64,000 nucleotides of DNA, from the NCBI RefSeq assembly GCF_024599655.1, contig NZ_CP102247.1:930001-994000 (forward strand). The letters are read 5' to 3'. The notes beneath the pieces were generated by a model. The model had not been told where the DNA came from and did no database searches. It saw only the letters and a program-made list of their open reading frames with translations. The translations under genes and the position numbers were made by a program. Source of the stretch: Enterobacter asburiae. GTDB lineage: Bacteria; Pseudomonadota; Gammaproteobacteria; Enterobacterales; Enterobacteriaceae. Within the stretch, counting starts at the first letter, position 1, and every line of letters begins with the position of its first letter. Shown here piece after piece: positions 1 to 8,178 of the stretch.

Positions 1-429
1 ATGAGCGACATCAGCCTGCGTCAGGGCGTGGTGCGCGTCATCGGTAAAGGAAACAAGGAGAGGCTGGTTCCGCTGGGGGAAGAGGCGGTTTACTGGCTGG
101 AAACCTACCTGGAGCACGGTCGTCCGTGGCTGCTCAATGGTACGTCTATCGACGTCCTGTTTCCGAGCCAGCGCGCCCAGCAGATGACGCGGCAAACGTT
201 CTGGCATCGCATCAAGCATTACGCCACACTGGCGGGTATCGACAGTGAAAAGCTTTCGCCGCACGTATTGCGTCACGCCTTCGCGACGCATCTGTTAAAC
301 CACGGCGCTGATTTACGCGTGGTGCAGATGCTGCTGGGGCACAGCGATCTTTCCACAACGCAAATTTACACCCATGTCGCGACGGAACGCCTGCGGCAGC
401 TACACCAACAGCACCACCCTCGTGCGTGA
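1..429 (+). CDS. xerD: Tyrosine recombinase XerD (3' part, partial)
   Basis: This is the C-terminal 142 residues of XerD, which with XerC resolves chromosome dimers at dif under FtsK control. The family length is 298 aa, so the fragment corresponds to about residues 157-298 and the gene begins upstream of the window. The catalytic residues of tyrosine recombinases are visible: K16 in IGKGNK, H88 and R91 in HVLRHAF, H114 in LLGHSD, and the nucleophile Y123 in TQIYTHV. In the E. coli numbering these are K172, H244, R247, H270 and Y279. dsbC follows 28 bp downstream on the same strand, as in E. coli. Confidence 0.97.
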   Translation: MSDISLRQGVVRVIGKGNKERLVPLGEEAVYWLETYLEHGRPWLLNGTSIDVLFPSQRAQQMTRQTFWHRIKHYATLAGIDSEKLSPHVLRHAFATHLLNHGADLRVVQMLLGHSDLSTTQIYTHVATERLRQLHQQHHPRA

Positions 430-457
430 GTGCCGACGAATTGTAACAGGATCACAT

Positions 458-1171
458 ATGAAAAAGTCTTTCGCGCTGTTCACCCTGCTGGCAGCCTCAT
501 TTACCGGTTTCGCCCATGCGGACGACGCCGCCATCAAACAGTCGCTGGCTAAGCTTGGCGTCACCGGTAGCGATATTCAGCCTGCACCGGTTGCCGGCAT
601 GAAAACGGTGCTGACCAACAGCGGGGTGCTGTACGTCACCGAAGACGGCAAACACATTATTCAGGGGCCAATGTACGACGTGAGCGGCGCGCAGCCGGTG
701 AACGTCACCAACCAGCTGCTGATGAAAAACCTGAACGCGCTCGAGAAAGAGATGATCGTCTATAAAGCGGCGCAGGAAAAACACGTCATTACCGTCTTCA
801 CCGACATCACCTGTGGCTACTGCCACAAGCTGCATGAAGAGATGAAAGACTACAACGCGCTGGGCATTACCGTGCGTTACCTGGCCTTCCCGCGCGCGGG
901 CGTGCAGAGCCAGCCAGAGCAGGACATGAAGGCGATCTGGTGTGCGAAAGACCGCAACAAAGCGTTTGACGACGCCATGAACGGCAAAGGCGTTAAGCCA
1001 GCCTCCTGCGACATTGATATTGCTAACCACTATGCGCTCGGCGTGCAGTTTGGCGTGAGCGGTACCCCTGCGATTGTCCTGAGCAACGGCTATGTCGTTC
1101 CGGGCTATCAGGGACCGAAAGAGATGAAAGAGTTCCTCGACGCGCACCAGAAACAGTTTGGTGGTAAATAA
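458..1171 (+). CDS. dsbC: Periplasmic disulfide isomerase DsbC
   Basis: DsbC is a homodimeric periplasmic protein-disulfide isomerase kept reduced by DsbD. The 237-aa precursor starts at the ATG at 458, after the Shine-Dalgarno-like AACAGGA. An in-frame upstream ATG lies inside xerD and would bury the signal peptide, so it was not used. The signal peptide (MKKSFALF...FAHA) should be cut after Ala21. Next come an N-terminal dimerisation region and a thioredoxin-fold domain with the active site CGYC at precursor residues 119-122, which is 98-101 of the mature protein as in E. coli. Two more cysteines (IWCAKD and ASCDID) match the structural disulfide. recJ starts 5 bp after the stop, which suggests cotranscription. 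Confidence 0.97.
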   Translation: MKKSFALFTLLAASFTGFAHADDAAIKQSLAKLGVTGSDIQPAPVAGMKTVLTNSGVLYVTEDGKHIIQGPMYDVSGAQPVNVTNQLLMKNLNALEKEMIVYKAAQEKHVITVFTDITCGYCHKLHEEMKDYNALGITVRYLAFPRAGVQSQPEQDMKAIWCAKDRNKAFDDAMNGKGVKPASCDIDIANHYALGVQFGVSGTPAIVLSNGYVVPGYQGPKEMKEFLDAHQKQFGGK

Positions 1172-1176
1172 TCCGC

Positions 1177-2910
1177 GTGAAAGCCCCAATAAAATTGCGC
1201 CGCCGCGAGGCGGTTGAACCGGTTGATTTGCCAGACGATCTCCCGGCGCTGCTTAAGCGTCTCTACGCCAGCCGCGGCGTGCGTCGCGCGGAGGATCTTG
1301 AACGCAGCGTGAAAGGGATGCTGCCCTGGCAGCAGCTGAGCGGTATCGAAAAAGCTACCGAAATGCTCTACAACGCGCTTCGAGAGGGAACGCGGATTGT
1401 GGTGGTAGGTGATTTCGACGCCGACGGCGCAACCAGCACCGCGCTGAGCGTGCTCAGCCTGCGCGCGCTGGGCTGCGATAACGTCACGTATCTGGTGCCG
1501 AACCGTTTTGAAGACGGCTATGGTCTCAGTCCGGAAGTGGTCGATCAGGCCCACGCCCGTGGTGCACAGATGATCATGACCGTCGATAACGGGATCTCTT
1601 CCCATGCGGGCGTCGATCATGCTCACGCTTTGGGGATCCCGGTGCTGGTCACCGATCACCACCTGCCGGGCGAAACGCTGCCGGATGCGGAAGCGATTAT
1701 TAACCCCAACCTGCGCGACTGCGGTTTCCCGTCGAAATCCCTCGCGGGCGTGGGCGTAGCGTTTTATCTGATGCTGGCGTTACGTACCCTGTTACGCGAT
1801 AAGGGCTGGTTCGACTCTCGCGGTATTGCCGTACCGAACCTGGCCGAATATCTCGATCTGGTGGCGCTGGGTACCGTCGCGGACGTGGTGCCGCTTGATA
1901 CCAATAACCGCATTTTGACCTGGCAGGGCTTAAGCCGCATCCGGGCAGGCAAGTGCCGTCCGGGGATCAAGGCGCTGCTGGAGATTGCCAACCGCGATCC
2001 GCTCAAGCTGGCGGCAAGCGATTTGGGCTTTGCCCTCGGGCCGCGTCTTAACGCAGCTGGAAGGCTGGACGATATGTCCGTCGGCGTGGCGCTGCTGCTG
2101 TGCGATAACATTGGTGAAGCACGCGTGCTCGCCAACGAGCTTGACGCGCTGAACCAGACCCGCAAAGAGATTGAGCAGGGGATGCAGGCCGAAGCGCTGA
2201 CCCTGTGCGAAAAACTTGAGCGCAGCGGCGATACGCTGCCGGGCGGCCTGGCGATGTACCATCCTGAGTGGCATCAGGGCGTGGTCGGCATTCTGGCGTC
2301 GCGCATTAAAGAGCGTTTCCACCGTCCGGTGATCGCGTTCGCCCCCGCGGGTGACGGTACGCTGAAAGGCTCCGGCCGTTCGATTCAGGGTCTGCACATG
2401 CGCGATGCGCTGGAGCGTCTCGATACGCTTCACCCGGGTCTGATGATCAAGTTCGGCGGCCATGCGATGGCGGCGGGCCTGTCGCTGGAAGAGGCGAAGT
2501 TCGACGAGTTTCAGCGGCTGTTTGGTGAACTGGTCACCGACTGGATTGACCCGGCCCTGTTGCAGGGGGAAGTGGTGTCCGATGGCGAGCTTTCACCGCT
2601 TGAGATGACGATGGACGTGGCGCAAATGCTCCGCGATGCCGGTCCGTGGGGGCAGATGTTCCCGGAACCGCTGTTCGACGGGCGTTTCCGCCTGCTGCAG
2701 CAGCGTATCGTCGGCGAACGTCATCTGAAAGTGATGGTCGAGCCTGTGGGCGGTGGTCCGCTGCTGGACGGCATCGCCTTCAACGTTGACACCTCTATCT
2801 GGCCTGACAACGGCGTGCGCGAGGTTGAGCTGGCGTACAAACTGGATATAAACGAGTTTCGCGGTAACCGCACCCTTCAGATCATCATCGACAATATCTG
2901 GCCAATTTAG
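1177..2910 (+). CDS. recJ: Single-strand-specific 5'-3' exonuclease RecJ
   Basis: RecJ degrades single-stranded DNA 5' to 3' in RecF-pathway recombination, mismatch repair and base-excision repair. The protein is 577 aa, the usual length, and starts with GTG. DHH-superfamily metal-binding motifs are clear: DFDADGAT at residues 79-86, VDNG near 136 and the signature DHH at 160-162, followed by a DHHA1 domain (FGGHAMAAGLSLEE) and a C-terminal OB-like domain. It lies 5 bp downstream of dsbC, and prfB begins 90 bp further on, the same arrangement as in E. coli. Confidence 0.98.
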   Translation: MKAPIKLRRREAVEPVDLPDDLPALLKRLYASRGVRRAEDLERSVKGMLPWQQLSGIEKATEMLYNALREGTRIVVVGDFDADGATSTALSVLSLRALGCDNVTYLVPNRFEDGYGLSPEVVDQAHARGAQMIMTVDNGISSHAGVDHAHALGIPVLVTDHHLPGETLPDAEAIINPNLRDCGFPSKSLAGVGVAFYLMLALRTLLRDKGWFDSRGIAVPNLAEYLDLVALGTVADVVPLDTNNRILTWQGLSRIRAGKCRPGIKALLEIANRDPLKLAASDLGFALGPRLNAAGRLDDMSVGVALLLCDNIGEARVLANELDALNQTRKEIEQGMQAEALTLCEKLERSGDTLPGGLAMYHPEWHQGVVGILASRIKERFHRPVIAFAPAGDGTLKGSGRSIQGLHMRDALERLDTLHPGLMIKFGGHAMAAGLSLEEAKFDEFQRLFGELVTDWIDPALLQGEVVSDGELSPLEMTMDVAQMLRDAGPWGQMFPEPLFDGRFRLLQQRIVGERHLKVMVEPVGGGPLLDGIAFNVDTSIWPDNGVREVELAYKLDINEFRGNRTLQIIIDNIWPI

Positions 2911-3000
2911 CGGCAGTAATCTCTATAAAAAAGGGCGTGGATTCGGTACAATCCCGCTCTTATCACCGCATTTTGACAAGTCCATAAAAGAAAACAGACC

Positions 3001-4099
3001 ATGTTTGAAATTAATCCGGTAAAAAACCGTATTCAGGACCTCACGGAGCGCTCTGACGTTCTTAGGGGGTATCTTTGACTACGATGCCAAGAAAGAGCGT
3101 CTTGAAGAAGTAAACGCCGAGCTGGAACAGCCGGACGTCTGGAACGAACCTGAACGCGCACAGGCGCTGGGTAAAGAGCGTTCCTCTCTCGAAGCTATCG
3201 TAGATACGCTGGATCAAATGGCCCAGGGGCTGGAAGATGTTTCCGGTTTGCTGGAGCTGGCCGTCGAAGCCGACGACGAAGAAACCTTTAACGAAGCCGT
3301 AGCAGAACTCGACGTGCTGGAAGAGAAGCTGGCGCAGCTGGAATTCCGCCGTATGTTCTCCGGCGAATACGACAGCGCTGACTGCTATCTCGATATTCAG
3401 GCTGGTTCTGGCGGCACCGAAGCGCAGGACTGGGCCAGCATGCTGACGCGTATGTACCTGCGTTGGGCAGAAGCGCGCGGCTTCAAAACCGAAATTATCG
3501 AAGAGTCTGAAGGTGAAGTTGCGGGTCTGAAATCCGTCACCATCAAGATCATTGGCGATTACGCCTACGGCTGGCTGCGTACCGAAACCGGCGTTCACCG
3601 CCTTGTGCGTAAGAGCCCGTTCGACTCCGGTGGCCGTCGTCATACCTCCTTCAGCTCCGCGTTTGTTTACCCGGAAGTTGATGAAGATATTGATATCGAA
3701 ATTAACCCGGCGGACCTGCGTATCGACGTTTACCGCGCATCCGGCGCGGGTGGTCAGCACGTTAACCGTACGGAATCGGCGGTGCGTATTACCCACATTC
3801 CAACCGGGCTGGTAACACAGTGCCAGAACGACCGTTCCCAGCATAAGAACAAAGACCAGGCCATGAAGCAGATGAAAGCGAAGCTTTATGAACTGGAGAT
3901 GCAGAAGAAAAATGCTGAGAAACAGGCGATGGAAGACAACAAGTCCGATATCGGTTGGGGCAGCCAGATCCGTTCTTACGTCCTTGATGACTCCCGCATC
4001 AAAGACCTGCGTACCGGGGTTGAAACCCGCAACACGCAGGCGGTGCTGGACGGCAGCCTGGACCAATTTATCGAAGCAAGTTTGAAAGCAGGGTTATGA
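3001..4099 (+). CDS. prfB: Peptide chain release factor 2 (programmed +1 frameshift)
   Basis: RF2 releases peptides at UGA and UAA. The reading frame opens at the ATG at 3001, runs 25 codons to an in-frame TGA at 3076-3078, and continues in the +1 frame from GAC at 3077 to the TGA ending at 4099, giving 365 aa, exactly the family length. Visible motifs are the stop-codon-recognition tripeptide SPF (KSPFDSGG) and the catalytic GGQ (GAGGQHVN, residues 250-252). Residue 246 just before the GGQ loop is Ala, not the Thr of E. coli K-12. lysS follows after 9 bp and forms the usual prfB-lysS operon. The frameshift gives autoregulation by RF2 level. Confidence 0.98.
3064..3078 (+). promoter_or_regulatory. 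prfB programmed +1 frameshift site
   Basis: AGGGGG at 3064-3069 acts as an internal Shine-Dalgarno sequence, three bases before the slippery CTT at 3073-3075. That codon is followed by the stop TGA and then C, the poor-termination context of the classic RF2 recoding signal. The tRNA on CUU slips forward to UUU when RF2 is scarce. Confidence 0.97.
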
Positions 4100-4108
4100 G
4101 GAACCAAC

Positions 4109-5626
4109 ATGTCTGAACAACAAGCACAGGGCGCTGACGCGGTAGTCGATCTTAACAACGAACTGAAAACCCGCCGCGAGAAGCTGGCAGCGCTGCGCGA
4201 GCAGGGCGTGCCGTTCCCGAACGATTTTCGTCGTGACCATACCTCAGACCAACTGCACGCTGACTTCGACGCTAAAGAGAACGAAGAGCTGGAAGCGCTG
4301 AACGTTGAAGTGGCCGTTGCAGGCCGCATGATGACCCGTCGTATCATGGGTAAAGCCTCCTTCGTGACCTTGCAGGACGTAGGCGGCCGTATTCAGCTGT
4401 ACGTTTCCCGTGACGACCTGCCGGAAGGCATCTACAACGAGCAGTTCAAGAAGTGGGACCTGGGCGATATCCTGGGCGCGAAAGGTAAACTGTTCAAAAC
4501 CAAAACCGGTGAACTGTCTATCCACTGCACCGAGCTGCGTCTGCTGACCAAAGCCCTGCGCCCGCTGCCGGACAAGTTCCACGGCCTGCAGGATCAGGAA
4601 GCGCGCTACCGTCAGCGCTACCTGGATCTCATCTCTAACGATGAATCCCGCAAGACCTTCAAAATTCGCTCCCAGATCATGGCCGGTATCCGCCAGTTCA
4701 TGGTGAACCGCGACTTTATGGAAGTGGAAACCCCGATGATGCAGGTGATCCCTGGCGGCGCGTCTGCGCGTCCGTTCATCACCCATCACAACGCCCTGGA
4801 CCTGGACATGTACCTGCGTATCGCGCCGGAACTGTACCTGAAGCGTCTGGTGGTCGGTGGTTTCGACCGCGTGTTCGAAATCAACCGTAACTTCCGTAAC
4901 GAAGGCATCTCCGTTCGTCATAACCCAGAGTTCACCATGATGGAACTCTATATGGCGTATGCGGATTACAAAGATCTGATCGAGCTGACCGAATCCCTGT
5001 TCCGCACCCTGGCGCAGGACATTCTGGGCACCACCGAAGTGCCTTACGGTGAAGAAGTCTTCGACTTCGGCAAGCCGTTCGAAAAACTGACCATGCGCGA
5101 AGCGATCAAGAAATACCGTCCGGAAACTAACATGGCGGATCTGGATAACTTCGACTCTGCGAAAGCGATTGCCGAAAGCATCGGTATCAAGGTTGAGAAG
5201 AGCTGGGGTCTGGGCCGTATCGTGACCGAAATCTTCGAAGAAGTGGCCGAAGCGCACCTGATTCAGCCGACCTTTATCACCGAATACCCGGCTGAAGTCT
5301 CTCCGCTGGCGCGTCGTAATGACGAGAACCCGGAAATCACCGATCGTTTCGAATTCTTCATCGGCGGCCGTGAAATCGGCAACGGCTTTAGCGAGCTGAA
5401 CGATGCGGAAGACCAGGCTCAGCGTTTCCAGGACCAGGTTGACGCGAAAGCGGCAGGCGACGACGAAGCGATGTTCTTCGACGAAGACTACGTGACCGCG
5501 CTGGAACACGGCCTGCCGCCAACGGCGGGTCTGGGCATCGGTATCGACCGTATGGTCATGCTGTTCACCAACAGCCACACCATCCGCGACGTGATCCTGT
5601 TCCCGGCGATGCGCCCGGTGAAGTAA
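4109..5626 (+). CDS. lysS: Lysyl-tRNA synthetase, class II
   Basis: Charges tRNA-Lys in the cytoplasm. The protein is 505 aa, the family length. An N-terminal OB-fold anticodon-binding domain (about residues 65-150) precedes the class II catalytic core, with motif 2 around FRNEGISVRHNPEF and motif 3 GLGIGIDRMVML near the C terminus. It is the second gene of the prfB-lysS operon (9-bp gap) and ends at a strong bidirectional terminator shared with idi. No lysU is in the window, although yjdI-yjdJ, which lie near lysU in E. coli, are. Confidence 0.98.
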   Translation: MSEQQAQGADAVVDLNNELKTRREKLAALREQGVPFPNDFRRDHTSDQLHADFDAKENEELEALNVEVAVAGRMMTRRIMGKASFVTLQDVGGRIQLYVSRDDLPEGIYNEQFKKWDLGDILGAKGKLFKTKTGELSIHCTELRLLTKALRPLPDKFHGLQDQEARYRQRYLDLISNDESRKTFKIRSQIMAGIRQFMVNRDFMEVETPMMQVIPGGASARPFITHHNALDLDMYLRIAPELYLKRLVVGGFDRVFEINRNFRNEGISVRHNPEFTMMELYMAYADYKDLIELTESLFRTLAQDILGTTEVPYGEEVFDFGKPFEKLTMREAIKKYRPETNMADLDNFDSAKAIAESIGIKVEKSWGLGRIVTEIFEEVAEAHLIQPTFITEYPAEVSPLARRNDENPEITDRFEFFIGGREIGNGFSELNDAEDQAQRFQDQVDAKAAGDDEAMFFDEDYVTALEHGLPPTAGLGIGIDRMVMLFTNSHTIRDVILFPAMRPVK

Positions 5627-5640
5627 GGCGTTAAGATGTA

Positions 5641-5666
5641 AAAAAAGCCCCGAAAGGGGCTTTTTT
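5641..5666. terminator. Bidirectional terminator between lysS and idi
   Basis: A run of A, the stem GCCCC/GGGGC (5647-5651 with 5656-5660), a GAAA tetraloop and a run of T form a symmetrical intrinsic terminator. It serves lysS on the plus strand and idi on the minus strand. Confidence 0.93.
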
Positions 5667-6207
5667 ATTGCGCCGCGAAGGCTTTTAGTTTTTCGCGGGC
5701 GGTCGTCGCTTCCATGACCATCCACGGGCTAAAGGCCCAGGGCGTCGCGTCCAGCGCGCGGAATAACGCGTCCAGCTCAACCCACTGATAGTCCATCACT
5801 TCGTCTTCGTTTATCGTTACGTCGTTAGTGATGCGGGCAGCGAATACCGGGCAAATCTCGTTTTCCACGATCCCGGACGGGTCGGTTTCCCGATAGCGAA
5901 ATTCAGGGGCGACGGCGGTGATATTGGACAGCTCAGCGCCCACTTCAAAGCGGCAGCGGCGGATTATCGCCTGTATCGTCTCTTCGCCGGACTGCGGGTG
6001 GCCGCAGACGGAGTTGGTCCAGACGCCGGGCCAGGCTTTTTTGCTTAAGGCGCGCCGGGTGATCAGACATTCGCCGTTTGCGTTAAAAAGCCAGGAAGAG
6101 AACGCCAGATGCAGCGGGGTATGTAAGGTGTGCGCGGCGTATTTTTCCTGAGTGCCAATCACCATTCCCTGGTCGTTTACCAAAATAACGTGTTCTTGAA
6201 TACTCAT
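5665..6207 (-). CDS. idi: Isopentenyl-diphosphate delta-isomerase
   Basis: Type 1 IDI interconverts isopentenyl and dimethylallyl diphosphate for isoprenoid synthesis. The protein is 180 aa with a Nudix-like fold. The catalytic Cys68 is in SVCGHP, metal-ligand histidines are at 26 and 33 (AAHTLHTPLHLAF), and catalytic or metal glutamates are at 115 and 117 in GIVENE. It is convergent with lysS across a shared terminator and divergent from actS, as expected for this neighbourhood. Confidence 0.96.
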   Translation of the reverse strand: MSIQEHVILVNDQGMVIGTQEKYAAHTLHTPLHLAFSSWLFNANGECLITRRALSKKAWPGVWTNSVCGHPQSGEETIQAIIRRCRFEVGAELSNITAVAPEFRYRETDPSGIVENEICPVFAARITNDVTINEDEVMDYQWVELDALFRALDATPWAFSPWMVMEATTAREKLKAFAAQ

Positions 6208-6370
6208 TGATGCTCCAGTGCCAAAATGCCGAGTGGTTCAGCACCATCAGCCGGATCATTATACGGCATTCTTATACGAACGGTTTGGCTCGTAGAGCGG
6301 AAAAGGGCATGACCCATATTCGTTTTGGCTGTTATCATAGTGCGCCATTCACGCTGACCGAGGATCTGTT

Positions 6371-7114
6371 TTGTTTGCAGGAAGCCTGACGAGAAACCCC
6401 ATCACCGCCATTTTTTGCCTGACGCTGACGCTATTACTGGCGGGCTGTTCGGGGAGCAAATCGTCGGATATGGGTAGCTATTCCGGTTCGGTCTATACCG
6501 TTAAGCGCGGGGACACCCTGTATCGAATTTCGCGCGCGACGGGGACCAGCGTGAAGGATCTGGCGCGGCTGAACAATCTCTCACCGCCCTACACCATCGA
6601 GGTGGGGCAGCAGCTGAAGGTTAGCGGCGGATCTTCCGCGGGTAAAAAATCCTCTTCGAAAGGCAAAACCGCCAAAGTGACGCCGTCCTATCAGGTACCG
6701 CAATCGTCATGGCCGCCGGTTGGACAGCGCTGCTGGATTTGGCCTGCCAGCGGTAAAGTGGTCGCCCCTTACTCACTCTCTGAAGGTGGCAACAAGGGTA
6801 TTGATATCGCCGCTGCGCGCGGTACGCCGGTTTATGCCTCCGGGGCAGGGAAGGTGGTGTATGTCGGTAATCAGCTGCGCGGTTACGGTAACCTGATCAT
6901 GATTAAGCATGGTGAAGACTACATCACGGCCTATGCGCACAACGACACGATGCTGGTCAACAACGGGCAGAACGTCAAAGCCGGGCAGAAGATTGCCACC
7001 ATGGGCAGCACCGGTACGGACGCGGTGAAGCTGCATTTCCAGATTCGCTATAAGGCGACGGCCATCGATCCGCAGCGTTATCTTCCTGCGCCAGGCAGCA
7101 AACCGAAGTGCTAA
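6371..7114 (+). CDS. actS: LysM/LytM lipoprotein, amidase activator ActS (YgeR)
   Basis: The protein is 247 aa and starts with TTG at 6371. A lipoprotein signal ends in the lipobox LLAGC with Cys26. A LysM peptidoglycan-binding domain (YTVKRGDTLYRISR, about residues 41-85) follows, then a C-terminal LytM domain (about 130-240). The LytM zinc ligands are degenerate: Asn replaces His in NKGIDI, and KLHF stands where active enzymes have HxH. This fits a non-hydrolytic activator; E. coli ActS activates AmiC during septum splitting and cell-wall stress. The TTG start is inferred from alignment with YgeR and the lack of a better ATG before the signal peptide. Confidence 0.93.
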   Translation: MFAGSLTRNPITAIFCLTLTLLLAGCSGSKSSDMGSYSGSVYTVKRGDTLYRISRATGTSVKDLARLNNLSPPYTIEVGQQLKVSGGSSAGKKSSSKGKTAKVTPSYQVPQSSWPPVGQRCWIWPASGKVVAPYSLSEGGNKGIDIAAARGTPVYASGAGKVVYVGNQLRGYGNLIMIKHGEDYITAYAHNDTMLVNNGQNVKAGQKIATMGSTGTDAVKLHFQIRYKATAIDPQRYLPAPGSKPKC

Positions 7115-7149
7115 GTGATTATTTTATCGCCGGTTAGTTGCGAAGAGGC

Positions 7150-7177
7150 TTGTATGAAGGTGTGTAAGGTCTATAAT
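7150..7177 (+). promoter_or_regulatory. Probable sigma70 promoter of glyU
   Basis: TTGTAT at 7150-7155 and a perfect TATAAT at 7172-7177 are separated by 16 bp, 17 bp upstream of the mature tRNA 5' end. A short leader (GCCTTACGCACC) lies between them. Confidence 0.7.
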
Positions 7178-7194
7178 GCCTTACGCACCTCAAA

Positions 7195-7268
7195 GCGGGC
7201 GTAGTTCAATGGTAGAACGAGAGCTTCCCAAGCTCTATACGAGGGTTCGATTCCCTTCGCCCGCTCCA
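7195..7268 (+). tRNA. glyU: tRNA-Gly (anticodon CCC)
   Basis: A 74-nt cloverleaf with encoded CCA. The acceptor arms GCGGGCG and CGCCCGC pair, the D loop contains AATGGTAGA, the anticodon CCC is at 7227-7229 in CTTCCCAAG, and the T arm contains GGTTCGATTCC. The sequence appears identical to E. coli glyU, which also sits next to ygeR. An accessory island begins directly downstream, consistent with this tRNA gene being an insertion hotspot. Confidence 0.97.
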
Positions 7269-7863
7269 GTATCCTGATAAATCAATAAGTTATGATTTAT
7301 TAGTGAGTTACGTTGTCCCGCTTTAGCAAGGACAACTTAAACTTCCCATTGTTCTACGCCCGCACCTGTCGCGTTATTGATCTGTGGTACAAGGGAGCAC
7401 ATCATCACGCTTGCGGTGGTTCCAGGTTCTTACCGCGACAGCAAAACAACGAACAAAAAGCCGCATACCTGGCATAACTCCCGAACAGATTGATCATACG
7501 CTTAAGCCCGATGTGCGGCCTTGTGGCTGCGTAAACAGGTTTATAGTGGTAAACGTACCTGCACACGATATGCAGGCCCTGCCAGCGCTTCGCTCACGCT
7601 CCGAAAGGTACACGAGCACCCTGATAAGGTGTGATCCCTCTGAGAATCTGATTTGGTCACTGGTGACTTTCGCAAAGCGAAACCAACCAGGTTGGCCTGA
7701 TGCAGTCGCTATGCTCCGCTTGTTGCTTGTACCACTAACGGGGCTTTATGGCTTCTATTGTCTGAAATCTGATACATTGCACAAACATCATGTGGATTAC
7801 TGTATAGTTCATCACATATGATTATGTGTGCCATTGCCAGTTAAGAAATGCGGAGAGGACAAT
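7269..7863. other. Gene-poor 595-bp region downstream of glyU
   Basis: No gene is recognised here. An open frame of 145 codons (7384-7821, plus) starts with GTG, shows no ribosome-binding site and has no recognisable domain. An 8-bp inverted repeat (ATAAATCA 7277-7284 with TGATTTAT 7293-7300) lies just after the tRNA. No copy of the tRNA 3' end and no integrase fragment was seen. The stretch looks like remnant sequence between the tRNA and the effector genes. Confidence 0.5.
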
Positions 7864-8178
7864 ATGGATGTTACTGATGAGGCTTTGTTGAGTTCTGGCT
7901 TTACACCATCGGATTTGAAGAAGATAAAGAACAACGTTGAAAGCTATGGTGGAACGTTGGGGAATGCAATCAGGGACCTGGCCAGGCGATTTATTCTTGC
8001 CGTGTGGGTTGTATCCGGTTGCCTTGCTGTATTCATTTTTCTTGTGATGTTCGCATCTGAGCAGAGTGTTTTCTCTGGTGCAATTGGCCTTTCTTGTGGC
8101 GCAGCGGTTGCAATTTTTATACAACCGCCTGTACTTGCTTATAAATCTTGGCGATTCTGTAGAGCGAACAAATCTTAA
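7864..8178 (+). CDS. Small two-helix membrane protein, possible immunity protein
   Basis: A 104-aa protein starting at the ATG at 7864, preceded by GGAGAGGAC. An in-frame upstream start at 7828 lacks a good ribosome-binding site. A hydrophilic N-terminal helix (DEALLSSGFTPSDLKKIKNN) precedes two membrane helices, one around LAVWVVSGCLAVFIFLVMF and one around SGAIGLSCGAAVAIFI, and a short basic tail. No family is recognised. It is convergent with the DUF4225-like gene and overlaps its 3' end by 4 bp (8175-8178). Small polytopic proteins often protect against membrane-active toxins, so an immunity role is possible, but the convergent orientation is not typical and this is inference. Confidence 0.6.
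   Translation: MDVTDEALLSSGFTPSDLKKIKNNVESYGGTLGNAIRDLARRFILAVWVVSGCLAVFIFLVMFASEQSVFSGAIGLSCGAAVAIFIQPPVLAYKSWRFCRANKS

Noticed and set aside
374..457. Longer start for dsbC inside xerD
   Set aside because: It would place 28 residues before a normal signal peptide; the ATG at 458 matches the family length.
3061..3078. Apparent frameshift error in prfB
   Set aside because: It is the conserved programmed +1 frameshift of release factor 2, with all elements present.
4244..5725. 493-codon open frame antisense to lysS
   Set aside because: It is a codon-bias shadow of lysS with a composition rich in His, Val, Gln and Phe and no ribosome-binding site.
7384..7821. 145-codon open frame downstream of glyU
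   Set aside because: It has a GTG start without a ribosome-binding site, no domain, and a composition unlike a folded protein.
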